A stretch of DNA of 64,000 bases from Criibacterium bergeronii (GTDB taxonomy: Bacteria > Bacillota > Clostridia > Peptostreptococcales > Filifactoraceae): NCBI RefSeq assembly GCF_001693775.2, contig NZ_MBEW02000004.1, positions 62,001 through 126,000 on the forward strand. The letters are read 5' to 3'. Position 1 is the first letter of the stretch; each line of letters begins with the position of its first letter. The position numbers and the translations under genes are program-made. Of this stretch, positions 36,433 through 45,212 are shown piece by piece. The notes beneath the pieces were generated by a model. That model saw nothing but the letters and a program-made list of their open reading frames with translations. It made no database searches and was not told where the DNA came from.

Positions 36433-37838
36433 AGGTACTTTTTGCATCTTCAGAAAGTCAAGCCTTTATGAAGGTTGGAGGTCTAGGAGATGTAGTTGCA
36501 TCTTTGCCTAAAGCTCTTAGCAAGATGGCAGTGGAATGTTCAGTTATCATTCCTCTTTATAAGGGGATAAAGCAAAAATATCCCGATTTAAAAAAGATTG
36601 ACGATTTTTATATTTCTCTTGGCTTTAGACATCAATACGTAGGACTTCATCAAAAAAAAGTTGGCGATGTAATGTATTACTTTGTAGATAATGAGCAGTA
36701 TTTCGACAGAGATACAATATATGGACATTTTGACGATGGAGAAAGATTTACATTCTTTTCAAAAGCTATTGTAGAAGTAATCGCAAGGCATTTTAGAGAC
36801 TACGACATAGTACATTGCCACGACTGGGAAACAGCAATGGTAATACCTCTACTTCGTGAGTATCAATTGACACAAAAAACGGTATTTACAATTCACAACC
36901 TGAGATTTCAAGGCGTATTTGATTTTGATATGGTATTTGATATGCTAGGATTGCCATATTATTACAACTCCGAAGATAAAATGGCATATTATGGCAAAGC
37001 TAATTATGTCAAAGCAGGCATAGTCTTTGCAGACAAGGTTACGACAGTTAGTCCAACATATGCTAATGAAATACAAAATGACTACTTTGGTGAAAATCTT
37101 GATGGCTTGATTAGAAAGTACAACAATAAAATAGTCGGAATATTAAATGGAATAGACTACGATGTCTATGACCCGAAAAAGGATAAGTACCTATCATCAT
37201 CATATGATAAAAATAATTTGGGAAATAAATACAAAAATAAACTTGCTTTCCAAAAGGAAATGGCACTTCCACAAGACAAAGACACTATTATGGTCGGTAT
37301 GGTCTCAAGGCTTACTGACCAAAAGGGACTTGATTTAATCAATGCGGTATTGGGTGAAATACTGCAAATGAGATTACAGCTGGTAATTCTTGGCACAGGC
37401 GACCCTATCTACGAAGACAGCTTTAGAAACAGTGAATATGCTAATCACGATAAAATGAGAGCGATAATAAAATATGACGACAGGATAGCCTCAGAGATTT
37501 ATGCAGCAAGCGATATATACCTTATGCCATCTCAGTTTGAGCCATGCGGTTTGTCACAGATGATTGCGATGAGGTATGGGTCAATCCCTCTAGTTAGAAA
37601 AACAGGCGGTTTGAATGACAGCGTAGTGCCATACAACAAATTTACAGGAGAGGGCAGCGGATTTGCATTTGGCAATTACAATGCACATGAAATGTTATTT
37701 ACCTTGCAAGATGCTGTCAGAATTTATTATGATGAAAAAGATGTTTTCAATAATTTAATAAAAAATGCTATGCAGCAGGATTTTAGCTGGAAGGTTTCAA
37801 GTCAAAAGTATCTTGATGTATATAAATCATTATTATAA
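36429..37838 (+). CDS. glgA: glycogen synthase (ADP-glucose)
   Basis: A 469-residue GT5 glycosyltransferase that extends alpha-1,4-glucan from ADP-glucose. The N-terminal KVGGLGDVVASLPKAL binds ADP-glucose. VHCHDWETA, FTIHNLRFQG, SRLTDQKGLDL and the acidic catalytic region MPSQFEPCGLSQMIAMRYG follow in order. Length is normal. It is the last gene of glgCDA, with start codon overlapping the glgD stop. Branching enzyme (glgB) and phosphorylase (glgP) genes are not in the window. Confidence 0.96.
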   Translation: MKVLFASSESQAFMKVGGLGDVVASLPKALSKMAVECSVIIPLYKGIKQKYPDLKKIDDFYISLGFRHQYVGLHQKKVGDVMYYFVDNEQYFDRDTIYGHFDDGERFTFFSKAIVEVIARHFRDYDIVHCHDWETAMVIPLLREYQLTQKTVFTIHNLRFQGVFDFDMVFDMLGLPYYYNSEDKMAYYGKANYVKAGIVFADKVTTVSPTYANEIQNDYFGENLDGLIRKYNNKIVGILNGIDYDVYDPKKDKYLSSSYDKNNLGNKYKNKLAFQKEMALPQDKDTIMVGMVSRLTDQKGLDLINAVLGEILQMRLQLVILGTGDPIYEDSFRNSEYANHDKMRAIIKYDDRIASEIYAASDIYLMPSQFEPCGLSQMIAMRYGSIPLVRKTGGLNDSVVPYNKFTGEGSGFAFGNYNAHEMLFTLQDAVRIYYDEKDVFNNLIKNAMQQDFSWKVSSQKYLDVYKSLL

Positions 37839-37842
37839 AAAC

Positions 37843-37876
37843 AAAATAGTCTCCAATTAAAACGGAGACTATTTTT
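37843..37876 (+). terminator. intrinsic terminator of glgCDA
   Basis: A perfect AAATAGTCTCC / GGAGACTATTT stem (37844-37854 and 37864-37874) with T6 at its 3' side. Confidence 0.93.
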
Positions 37877-37927
37877 TGTAACGTTTATTTAATATAAAAT
37901 CACTTTATATTTTATCGTCTCGGGTAT

Positions 37928-37933
37928 TATAAT
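37928..37933 (+). promoter_or_regulatory. possible -10 element of the surface protein gene
   Basis: TATAAT at 37928-37933, about 60 bases before the ATG; the -35 (TTTATA, 37904-37909) is weak. Confidence 0.4.
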
Positions 37934-37994
37934 AGTACATGAGATTTAAAATAAAAATCTGAAACAAAATAAAAATTGAAAGGATGATTATTAA

Positions 37995-39587
37995 ATGAAA
38001 AGATTTTTTATAGGAGCATCAGCACTAAGCTTATCACTAGCAATGTTCATGGGCTCTGCTTATGCAGCTCAAACAATGAAAATTGATACTGTAGTACCTG
38101 CGACAGTAGGAGCATTGGAAGAACAAAAGGGAACATTAATTAATGTAAGAGAAGAAAAAGCGGACGCTTGGGGCGAAGAACAAACTTTTGAATTAAAATT
38201 ATCATCAGGAATAAAATGGAATAGCAAAACACTAGTTAATGGAAGAGCTGCTCAAATAGATGGTAGTTCTCTTAAATTTAAGATTAAAACAGACTTAAAA
38301 GAAAGAGACATGTTTTATGTAGTACCTTATTTTGATATTGAAAGAGGTACAAAACCAGGCGATTTGACAGTATTAGTAGATGTAGTCGGCAAAAATGACA
38401 GCGAAGTAGCAAAAGTTGCTACAATCAGTGACTACGCAGTTAATATTTCATCATCATATCAAAGAGCAACAGAAAATACAAAAATACCAGTAGAAATAAC
38501 AATAACAGAGGCAGTAGAAAACTCTATGATAAGTGGCTCACCATTTGATTTAGTTTTTGATAACGCTGATATAGTAAAAGACTCAGTTAAAATCAAAAAT
38601 GTTAAAGGTGAAGATACACTAACAGTTAGAAATCAAAAAGGCGATTATGTAAGCCTCGACTTAAATGAAAAAGCAGCTACACCTAATAAATGGACAATAA
38701 ATCTTGATATAATGCCAAAGAACGGCTATAAAGGCGACATAACAGCTACGTTTGAAGGTAAAGGTTTCGACACAGTTAAGACAGTTGTAGCCAATGTAGT
38801 AGAAGGACTTAGCGTTGCTGAAAGAAAAGCTGACGTAATAGAGCTTGGCAAAATGGACCAAAAATTATCTGATATAATAATATCTGAAACTCAAGCCGGA
38901 GCATTACAAGAAGGCGAATATTTACTAAAATTAGACCCAGCATATAAAGGACTACAATTTGGTAAAGACTTTAAAGTAGAAGCTACAAGAGGAGACATCA
39001 GAGTAGGTAATGAAAAACTTGACGGAACAACTATTGGATTTTCAGTAAGAGGAGAATCTATAAAACCATCTACAATTACAGTTTCTAATCTTATGGTTAC
39101 ACTAGACAAATTTGGCTATGATGGTAGCTACAAATTTAATCTAGTAAATGCAAAGATGCCTGACCAAACAATCAAAACTATTGAATTATTTGTAGTAAAC
39201 CCAGCACCAAAACAAAGAGAAGTTGTATTTGCTATAGGAGGCAAAGATTACACAGTAGATGGCAAAGCTATGAGCTTAGACTCTGAGCCATATATATCTA
39301 ATGGCAGAACCATGCTACCAGTAAGAGCACTTTCTGAAGCACTAGATAGCAAGGTTGATTGGGATGCGGCAACAAGAACAGCTACACTTACAACTAAAGA
39401 CAACAAAATAGTAACTATAACTCTAGGACAAAGCAGCATGACAGTAGATGGCAAGAGTGTTACACTTGATGCACCAGCTGAAATAAAAGATGGAAGAACA
39501 TTTTTACCAATGAGAGCTATAGCTGAATCTCTAGGTGCTGAAGTTAAATGGTCTGCTTCAAGCAAAACAGCAACAGTTATTAAATAG
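37995..39587 (+). CDS. surface protein with C-terminal Cu_amine_oxidN1 domain
   Basis: A 530-residue exported protein. The signal peptide ends near GSAYA (about residue 24). A long beta-rich region (about 25-405) of unknown family follows, with repeated acidic and Thr/Val segments suggesting immunoglobulin-like modules. The C-terminus (about 410-530) carries a Cu_amine_oxidN1 domain with two repeats: NGRTMLPVRALSEALDSKVDWD and DGRTFLPMRAIAESLGAEVKW. This domain often lies near the wall in Clostridia, so the unknown region is probably displayed outward. AAAGGATG precedes the ATG. It is monocistronic with its own terminator. An S-layer-like role is possible but unproven. Confidence 0.8.
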   Translation: MKRFFIGASALSLSLAMFMGSAYAAQTMKIDTVVPATVGALEEQKGTLINVREEKADAWGEEQTFELKLSSGIKWNSKTLVNGRAAQIDGSSLKFKIKTDLKERDMFYVVPYFDIERGTKPGDLTVLVDVVGKNDSEVAKVATISDYAVNISSSYQRATENTKIPVEITITEAVENSMISGSPFDLVFDNADIVKDSVKIKNVKGEDTLTVRNQKGDYVSLDLNEKAATPNKWTINLDIMPKNGYKGDITATFEGKGFDTVKTVVANVVEGLSVAERKADVIELGKMDQKLSDIIISETQAGALQEGEYLLKLDPAYKGLQFGKDFKVEATRGDIRVGNEKLDGTTIGFSVRGESIKPSTITVSNLMVTLDKFGYDGSYKFNLVNAKMPDQTIKTIELFVVNPAPKQREVVFAIGGKDYTVDGKAMSLDSEPYISNGRTMLPVRALSEALDSKVDWDAATRTATLTTKDNKIVTITLGQSSMTVDGKSVTLDAPAEIKDGRTFLPMRAIAESLGAEVKWSASSKTATVIK

Positions 39588-39615
39588 TAAATTATTTTTA
39601 TAAATAATATTAAAC

Positions 39616-39654
39616 AAAAAAGTGCCAACTCAAACTTAAAGTGGGCACTTTTTT
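39616..39654 (+). terminator. intrinsic terminator of the surface protein gene
   Basis: AAAAAGTGCC (39616-39625) pairs with GGGCACTTTTT (39643-39653), and T6 follows. Confidence 0.9.
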
Positions 39655-39721
39655 AAATTATATTTTTTTATAAAGTAGCAGTTGTAGTAATTTTAATATT
39701 ATATTACAAAATGTTTTAAGC

Positions 39722-39750
39722 TTGAAATAGTTTTCCTAAAGATGTATAAT
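39722..39750 (+). promoter_or_regulatory. promoter of the LacI-family gene
   Basis: TTGAAA (39722-39727), a 17-base spacer and TATAAT (39745-39750), 35 bases before the ATG. Confidence 0.75.
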
Positions 39751-39785
39751 TAACACAATTGAATATTAAATAAAGGAGTTATTTT

Positions 39786-40784
39786 ATGCCAGTTACAATT
39801 AAAGATGTAGCAAGGATGTCAGGCGTATCTATTTCAACAGTTTCTAGGGTTATAAATGAATCAAAGCCTGTAAGTGAAGCTATTAAAGAAAGAGTTTTAA
39901 AAATTATTGAAGAAACCGGTTATGTTCCAAATCCGGTAGCACGTTCGTTAGTAATGAAAAAAAGTCAGTTAATAGGTGTCATCGCTCCTGACTTGTCAGA
40001 CTCAATGGTAGGAACATTTCTTAACGGTATTGAAGAAATAGCTAGAATGTACGAATATGACTCACTTGTATGCACGACGTACAATGATGATAAAAAGCTG
40101 GATTATTATATAAATTTACTAGTGTCAAAACAGGTTGCCGGGATAATCATGATTACCTCTGAGATAAATGAACAGGTTAATCAAAAACTGGTTATGCAAA
40201 AAATCCCGACAGTGTACTATTCAAAAACGCTAGGGAAAATGCAAGCTGTTAACTTTGTTGATATAGACAAAAATAAAGCGTTTGAAATGCTGATTGAAGA
40301 GGTTAAGACTACCGGTAAACTAGCATTTTTAGCTAAAGAGTCAGATAAAACAGACCAAGCAGATGTTGATGATGAAAAGCTGATTAAAAAGATACTGGAC
40401 GAAAAAAATATTAGCTATGAAATACTTAGAGTATCTAATGACAGAGACAAATGCTATAAGGAATTACTAAAAAAATTTAAAAAAGAAAAATTTGCCAGTG
40501 TAATATCAACTACTGATGAAAAGACGCTTGCTGCGGTTTTTGTAGCAGAAGACCTTAGTATAGCAATTCCTAAGCAAATGAAGATAGCTCAGCTATATGA
40601 CACAAAAACCATAAGCTTAATCAGACCAATGGTTACAAGCTTGGAAATGCCATATTATGACATTGGAGCAGTGTGTGCTAGAATGGTTGTAAAACAAATC
40701 GGTTCTAAGGATAAAAAACCATCTACAAACTATTCAAACATGATACTTGATGCAAAAATAATTAAAAGAGAAAGTACAAAATAA
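39786..40784 (+). CDS. LacI family transcriptional regulator
   Basis: A 332-residue DNA-binding regulator. The N-terminal LacI helix-turn-helix reads TIKDVARMSGVSISTVSRVIN with hinge PNPVARSLVMKKS. A periplasmic-binding-protein-like effector domain (about 60-332) follows, beginning LIGVIAPDLSDSM. It has a normal length. It could be a catabolite-type regulator, but the neighbours (surface protein upstream, 6S RNA downstream) do not identify its effector or targets. AAAGGAG precedes the ATG. Confidence 0.93.
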   Translation: MPVTIKDVARMSGVSISTVSRVINESKPVSEAIKERVLKIIEETGYVPNPVARSLVMKKSQLIGVIAPDLSDSMVGTFLNGIEEIARMYEYDSLVCTTYNDDKKLDYYINLLVSKQVAGIIMITSEINEQVNQKLVMQKIPTVYYSKTLGKMQAVNFVDIDKNKAFEMLIEEVKTTGKLAFLAKESDKTDQADVDDEKLIKKILDEKNISYEILRVSNDRDKCYKELLKKFKKEKFASVISTTDEKTLAAVFVAEDLSIAIPKQMKIAQLYDTKTISLIRPMVTSLEMPYYDIGAVCARMVVKQIGSKDKKPSTNYSNMILDAKIIKRESTK

Positions 40785-40797
40785 AAATTTATACCAT

Positions 40798-40826
40798 TTT
40801 ACAAATTTATATAAATGTATTATAAT
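40798..40826 (+). promoter_or_regulatory. promoter of the probable 6S RNA
   Basis: TTTACA (40798-40803), a 17-base spacer and TATAAT (40821-40826). It places the start of transcription near 40833, exactly at the closing stem of the RNA. Confidence 0.75.
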
Positions 40827-40832
40827 AATATT

Positions 40833-41018
40833 ACTGGAGTATTCGTCAATCATTATTAAATTCAACCGACAATATTTATACGGGAGACCGTTGTTCAGAC
40901 TACAAAAATATGCCTTGGCGTCACGGACGTATCCTGGTAATTAGCGTAGCTTGACAGGTCACCCACCTGGGATTCATCTCGGGAGTGAATTTATGTGATA
41001 ACGGTACCCCGGTTTTTT
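40833..41018 (+). ncRNA. ssrS: probable 6S RNA (ssrS-like)
   Basis: A non-coding segment of about 186 bases with its own promoter. The ends form a closing stem: ACTGGAGTATTCGT (from 40833) with ACGGTACCCCGGT (41000-41012), followed by T6. The first arm contains GTATTCGTCA, resembling the GTGTTCGTCA start of Firmicute 6S RNAs. Internal segments CGGGAGACC, GGCGTCACGGACG and TCACCCACCTGGG are GC-rich islands in AT-rich surroundings and suggest a long rod with internal bulges. Size, closing stem and promoter fit 6S RNA, which binds the sigma-A RNA polymerase holoenzyme. Assignment is by remembered consensus only; a different structured RNA remains possible. Confidence 0.72.
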
Positions 41019-41330
41019 ATGCAAATTTTTGCATTTAAATATTAAATAATCAAAACCACTGTATACAATAAATAATGCAAATAAAATGAAATTCACCGAT
41101 TTATTTTAGCTTTTATGTAGATATACTACATCAAAATTACTAAGATAGTTGGTGAATTTTTTTGGCATTTACTAAATAAAATTTTGAAATCTAATCAGTT
41201 TTATGGTATATTTTATATGTATAAATTAAATATTTATTAGTGATAATTTCGAACTAATTATTTTATAATTAGTTAAATTTTATACAATCTACTAACTCAA
41301 AATTTTAAATTACAACTCGGGAATAAAATT
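41019..41330 (+). other. second structured segment between 6S RNA and the AraC gene
   Basis: AAATTCACC (41089-41097) pairs with GGTGAATTT (41151-41159), followed by T5. The arms extend imperfectly inward (TTATTTTAG/CTAAGATA) to an inner hairpin GTAG-ATATA-CTAC. It may be a terminator for read-through from the 6S gene or a separate small RNA. The rest, to the AraC start, is AT-rich with no supported ORF. Confidence 0.5.
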
Positions 41331-42575
41331 ATGAGAAATTATGAAATTCAAACAGCTTTCACCTCAAGCTATGACAAGCGTAAGCTTTGTTCGTATGATA
41401 TAGAGGTTATTAATGAGCCAACTACACCACTAATCCATCAGCAGAGCCGTTTTTTGGTATTTTTTACAGGCATTGGCAAAATAAAGATTGACGACAAGAT
41501 TGTAAATATATTGCCACACGCAATAATCAGCATATTTCCTTGGCAAATAACTGAGGTAATAGAAGTTGGCCAGCCATTGCAATACATTAAGCTGGTTTAT
41601 AATATGGACTTTATAAATCAGAACATGAAAATACAGTATAATTATTTAAAAGAGCAATTTTCCTTTGAAAAAGAAATGACAGAGCATCCGGTAATCTATC
41701 CATCTTTGCAGGAATGGGAGACATTTATAAAAACCTTTGATGATATAAAATCCGAAGTGGGAGTGGAGTCTATTTTGGATGTCAAAGAGGAAAAGCTCCT
41801 TGCCAGTGTGTATGTCACGAATAAACTGATGGAAGTAATTATATGGTATTTGCGGATAGCACATAAGGTTGATGTAAAAATAAAAGAGGTTGAAAATCCA
41901 GACTTTGATGAAAGAGCCGAAATATTCAAGTATTTGTATTCACATCTTGGAGCAAAGCTTACACTAAGCTCAGTTTCAAAACAATTTTTTATGAGTGAGT
42001 CCTCGCTGGCAAAATACTGTATGGATGTTACAGGATATACCTTTAACGACTTGGTAAACCAAATGAGGATAGTAAAAACCACAGAATTTCTTATATATAC
42101 AGATGTTACACTTAATGATATCGCAGAATTAGTAGGTTTCACAGATGCATCCCATCTTTCAAAGACCTTTTCAAAAAAAATTGGTGTCACACCAAATCAC
42201 TACAGAAAAATAAATCAAAACCTTTCTATTGAGCTAAAAAACAACGAAAGAAGTGTAACCTACGACATGATATCGTACATTTACTCAAGATTTACAGGAG
42301 ATATCACAGAAGAGGATGTTTGTAAAAAATTCAATATGAGCATTAACGAATTAAATAGAGTGTTGCTCTATGTGGTAGAGCGTAATTTTAATGACTTTGT
42401 AAATTATTTGAGGATAAATTATTCATGTGAGCTTTTGCTTTCAACAGACGATACAATAGTAGATATAGCTATTGCAGTGGGATTTAACAACGCACGCACC
42501 TTTACTAATCAATTCCAAAAACAAAAATTTATGAAACCGACACAATTTAGAAAAAATATAGAATGTAATATATAA
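41331..42575 (+). CDS. AraC-family regulator with two AraC DNA-binding domains
   Basis: A 414-residue regulator. The N-terminal part (about 1-175) has a cupin-like ligand-binding character (GIGKIKIDDKIVNILPHAI). A complete AraC domain follows (about 195-295): LTLSSVSKQFFMSESSLAKY, then LNDIAELVGFTDASHLSKTFSKKIGVTPNHYRK. A second copy occupies about 310-410: EEDVCKKFNMSINELNRV, then IVDIAIAVGFNNARTFTNQF and a final TQFRKNI. Each copy has the two helix-turn-helix units, giving four in one chain; AraC proteins normally have one pair. It lies upstream of the arginine deiminase operon in the same direction, so control of arc genes is a reasonable guess. The ribosome site is weak. Confidence 0.87.
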   Translation: MRNYEIQTAFTSSYDKRKLCSYDIEVINEPTTPLIHQQSRFLVFFTGIGKIKIDDKIVNILPHAIISIFPWQITEVIEVGQPLQYIKLVYNMDFINQNMKIQYNYLKEQFSFEKEMTEHPVIYPSLQEWETFIKTFDDIKSEVGVESILDVKEEKLLASVYVTNKLMEVIIWYLRIAHKVDVKIKEVENPDFDERAEIFKYLYSHLGAKLTLSSVSKQFFMSESSLAKYCMDVTGYTFNDLVNQMRIVKTTEFLIYTDVTLNDIAELVGFTDASHLSKTFSKKIGVTPNHYRKINQNLSIELKNNERSVTYDMISYIYSRFTGDITEEDVCKKFNMSINELNRVLLYVVERNFNDFVNYLRINYSCELLLSTDDTIVDIAIAVGFNNARTFTNQFQKQKFMKPTQFRKNIECNI

Positions 42576-42629
42576 AAAATAAATATTGGAATTGCATAAC
42601 TTTATAAGAATATAAAACAATTTAAAAAT

Positions 42630-42690
42630 AAATGAGTGAAAAATTAAACTATTTTTACAAAAAAATAACGTTTTTTTTTCACTCATTTTA
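42630..42690 (+). terminator. long-loop terminator after the AraC-type gene
   Basis: AAATGAGTGAAAAA (42630-42643) and TTTTTCACTCATTT (42675-42688) are perfect complements around a 31-base loop; T-rich sequence follows. The remaining arcA leader to 42875 is AT-rich, with TGTCT-ACTAAC-AGACA near 42792-42807 as a possible operator. No promoter is convincing. Confidence 0.65.
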
Positions 42691-42875
42691 TTTTTATTTG
42701 TTATATTATTATTTTGCAACAAGGAAATATATTCTTATCACAAAATATATTTTTTGGTGTTTTGAAAAACGTTTTTTTAAAATAATCTATGTGTCTACTA
42801 ACAGACATAATAATTTTAAACAATGCTTTAAAATTATGAATATTTGTCTCACAATTTTAACTTAGGAGGTTGTAA

Positions 42876-44093
42876 ATGTCAGTTATTAACGTAACTAGTG
42901 AAATTAAACCTTTGAAAAAAGTTTTACTTCACAGACCAGGAAATGAATTACTAAATCTTACTCCAGACACTTTACAGGAACTACTTTTTGATGATATCCC
43001 ATTCTTAAAGGTAGCTCAACAAGAGCATGACGCATTTGCAAAAATATTAAAAGATGAAGGTGTAGAAGTTGTATATCTTGAAGATTTAATGGCTGAAACA
43101 CTAAAAGCTAATCCAGGACTTAGAGAGCAATTCTTAAAACAGTTCATAGAAGAAGCCGGAATAGCTACAGAAAAATATACAAACCTAATATATGATTATC
43201 TTAATGCTATTAAAGACGATAAAGAATTAGTGCTTAAAACTATGGAGGGTGTAAACCTTAACGAAGTACAAAACGGCAACAAATCTTTGATAGACTATGT
43301 ATCTGAGTCTAGTAAAATGATAGTAGCTCCAATGCCTAACCTTTACTTCACAAGAGACCCGTTTGCATCTGTTGGTGATGGTGTAGTGCTAAACAGAATG
43401 TATTCAGTTACTCGTAACAGAGAAACTATATACGCATCTTACATCTTCAATTATCACCCAGAATACAAGGGTAAAGTTGAAATGCTTTATGACAGAAAGA
43501 ACGACTTCCATACAGAAGGTGGAGACGTGCTTAACCTTAACGATAAAGTACTAGCAGTTGGTATATCTCAAAGAACAGAACCTGATGCAATAGAGCTACT
43601 TGCTAGAAACATCTTCTTCAAATCTAACTGCAAAATCGAAACAATATTAGCATTTGATATACCGGTATCAAGAGCATTTATGCACCTTGACACAGTATTT
43701 ACTCAAATAGACGTTGATAAATTCACAGTACATCCAAATATTCTTGGACCACTTAAAGTATTTGAAATCACAAAAGGCAGTGATGATATAAAAATCACTC
43801 CTCTAACTGATGAATTAGATCACATCTTAGCTAAATATCTAGGACTTCCAAAGGTAGAATTAATTCTTTGCGGTGGCGGAGACAAGATAGTAGCAGAAAG
43901 AGAACAGTGGAATGACGGCTCAAATACACTTTGCATAAGACCAGGAACTATTGTAGTTTACGAAAGAAACGATGTGACTAACGCAGTTCTTCGTAAAAAA
44001 GGACTTAATGTACTTGAAATGCCATCTGCCGAATTGTCAAGAGGTAGAGGCGGCCCACGTTGCATGAGTATGCCTTTAGTAAGAGAAGACTAA
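42876..44093 (+). CDS. arcA: arginine deiminase
   Basis: A 405-residue enzyme that hydrolyses arginine to citrulline and ammonia, the first step of the ADI pathway. Family segments are PNLYFTRDPFASVGDGV, FHTEGGDVL (substrate Glu/His), AFMHLDTVFTQID, and the catalytic Cys396 in GRGGPRCMSMPL. Length is normal. AGGAGG lies 6-12 bases before the ATG. It is the first gene of arcA-arcB-arcC-YfcC carrier. Confidence 0.97.
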   Translation: MSVINVTSEIKPLKKVLLHRPGNELLNLTPDTLQELLFDDIPFLKVAQQEHDAFAKILKDEGVEVVYLEDLMAETLKANPGLREQFLKQFIEEAGIATEKYTNLIYDYLNAIKDDKELVLKTMEGVNLNEVQNGNKSLIDYVSESSKMIVAPMPNLYFTRDPFASVGDGVVLNRMYSVTRNRETIYASYIFNYHPEYKGKVEMLYDRKNDFHTEGGDVLNLNDKVLAVGISQRTEPDAIELLARNIFFKSNCKIETILAFDIPVSRAFMHLDTVFTQIDVDKFTVHPNILGPLKVFEITKGSDDIKITPLTDELDHILAKYLGLPKVELILCGGGDKIVAEREQWNDGSNTLCIRPGTIVVYERNDVTNAVLRKKGLNVLEMPSAELSRGRGGPRCMSMPLVRED

Positions 44094-44118
44094 TTTTATT
44101 AGTAATTTGATAAAAGTT

Positions 44119-44168
44119 TTTACTAATAGCGTTTGGTGTATCGATTTATGCCAAACGCTATTAGTAAA
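44119..44168 (+). repeat. perfect 18-bp stem-loop between arcA and arcB
   Basis: TTTACTAATAGCGTTTGG (44119-44136) and CCAAACGCTATTAGTAAA (44151-44168) are exact complements around a 14-base loop. No T run follows, so it more likely stabilises or delimits a processed arcA mRNA than ends transcription. Confidence 0.75.
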
Positions 44169-44205
44169 TAATATAGACCTATATAATTAAAAAGGGAGAA
44201 AATAT

Positions 44206-45198
44206 ATGCCAATAAATTTACAAGGAAGAAGCTTTTTAAAACTATTAGATTTTTCAACAGCTGAAATAGAATATCTTTTAGATTTATCAGCACAACTTAA
44301 AAAATTAAAATTAACAAGAACACCTCACAGATATCTTGAAGGAAAAAATATAGTTCTATTATTTGAAAAAACATCTACAAGAACACGTTGCTCTTTTGAA
44401 GTAGCAGGCTATGACCTAGGTATGGGAGTAACTTATCTTGACCCAGGTAGCTCACAGATGGGCAAAAAAGAGTCTATAGAAGATACAGCAAGAGTGCTTG
44501 GCAGATTTTATGACGGTATAGAATACAGAGGTTTCAGCCAACCACTAGTAGAAGAAATAGCTGAAAAAGCTGGAGTACCAGTATGGAATGGACTTACTGA
44601 TGACTTCCACCCAACTCAAATGCTTGCAGATATACTTACAATGAAAGAAGAATTTGGTGACGTTAGAGGCAGAACACTTACATTCATGGGCGATGCAAGA
44701 AACAACGTTGCAAACTCTTTAATGGTTGTTTGTGCTAAATTAGGTATAAACTTCAGAGCTTGCGGACCAAAGGAATTGATGCCAAAAGACGAGCTAGTTC
44801 AAACCTGCAGAAAAATTGCAGAAGAAAACAGATGCACAATAACTTTAACTGATGATGTTAAAGAAGGTGCTACAGGTGCAGATGTTATCTATACAGATAT
44901 ATGGGTATCCATGGGAGAACCTGACTCAGTATGGACAGAAAGAATAAAATTGCTTGAAAAATACAGAGTAACAAAAGAAGTAATGAAGATGGCTGGAGAA
45001 ACATCTATATTCCTACACTGCCTACCTTCTTTCCATGACACTCAGACTACAATAGGCGAAGACATAGCTAAAAAATTTGGTGTTACAGAAATGGAAGTTG
45101 CAGACGAAGTATTTGAATCAAAACAGTCAAAAGTATTTGATGAAGCAGAAAACAGAATGCACACAATCAAAGCTGTTATGTATGCTACATTAAAATAA
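44206..45198 (+). CDS. arcB: catabolic ornithine carbamoyltransferase
   Basis: A 330-residue enzyme that phosphorolyses citrulline to ornithine and carbamoyl phosphate in the ADI pathway. The carbamoyl-phosphate loop [39 protein letters not shown] and HCLPSFHD are all present. The operon context with arcA and arcC indicates the catabolic role. It is preceded by GGGAG and the intercistronic stem-loop. Confidence 0.97.
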   Translation: MPINLQGRSFLKLLDFSTAEIEYLLDLSAQLKKLKLTRTPHRYLEGKNIVLLFEKTSTRTRCSFEVAGYDLGMGVTYLDPGSSQMGKKESIEDTARVLGRFYDGIEYRGFSQPLVEEIAEKAGVPVWNGLTDDFHPTQMLADILTMKEEFGDVRGRTLTFMGDARNNVANSLMVVCAKLGINFRACGPKELMPKDELVQTCRKIAEENRCTITLTDDVKEGATGADVIYTDIWVSMGEPDSVWTERIKLLEKYRVTKEVMKMAGETSIFLHCLPSFHDTQTTIGEDIAKKFGVTEMEVADEVFESKQSKVFDEAENRMHTIKAVMYATLK

Positions 45199-45212
45199 CA
45201 TCGGAGGAGTTA

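Noticed and set aside
42755-42785. Catabolite-repressor (cre-like) box near TTGAAAAACGTTTT upstream of arcA
   Set aside because: The half-sites do not fit the cre consensus spacing and the surroundings are poly-A/T.
42632-42865. 77-codon ORF in the arcA leader
   Set aside because: Phe/Tyr/Lys-rich low-complexity translation across a terminator hairpin, without a ribosome site.
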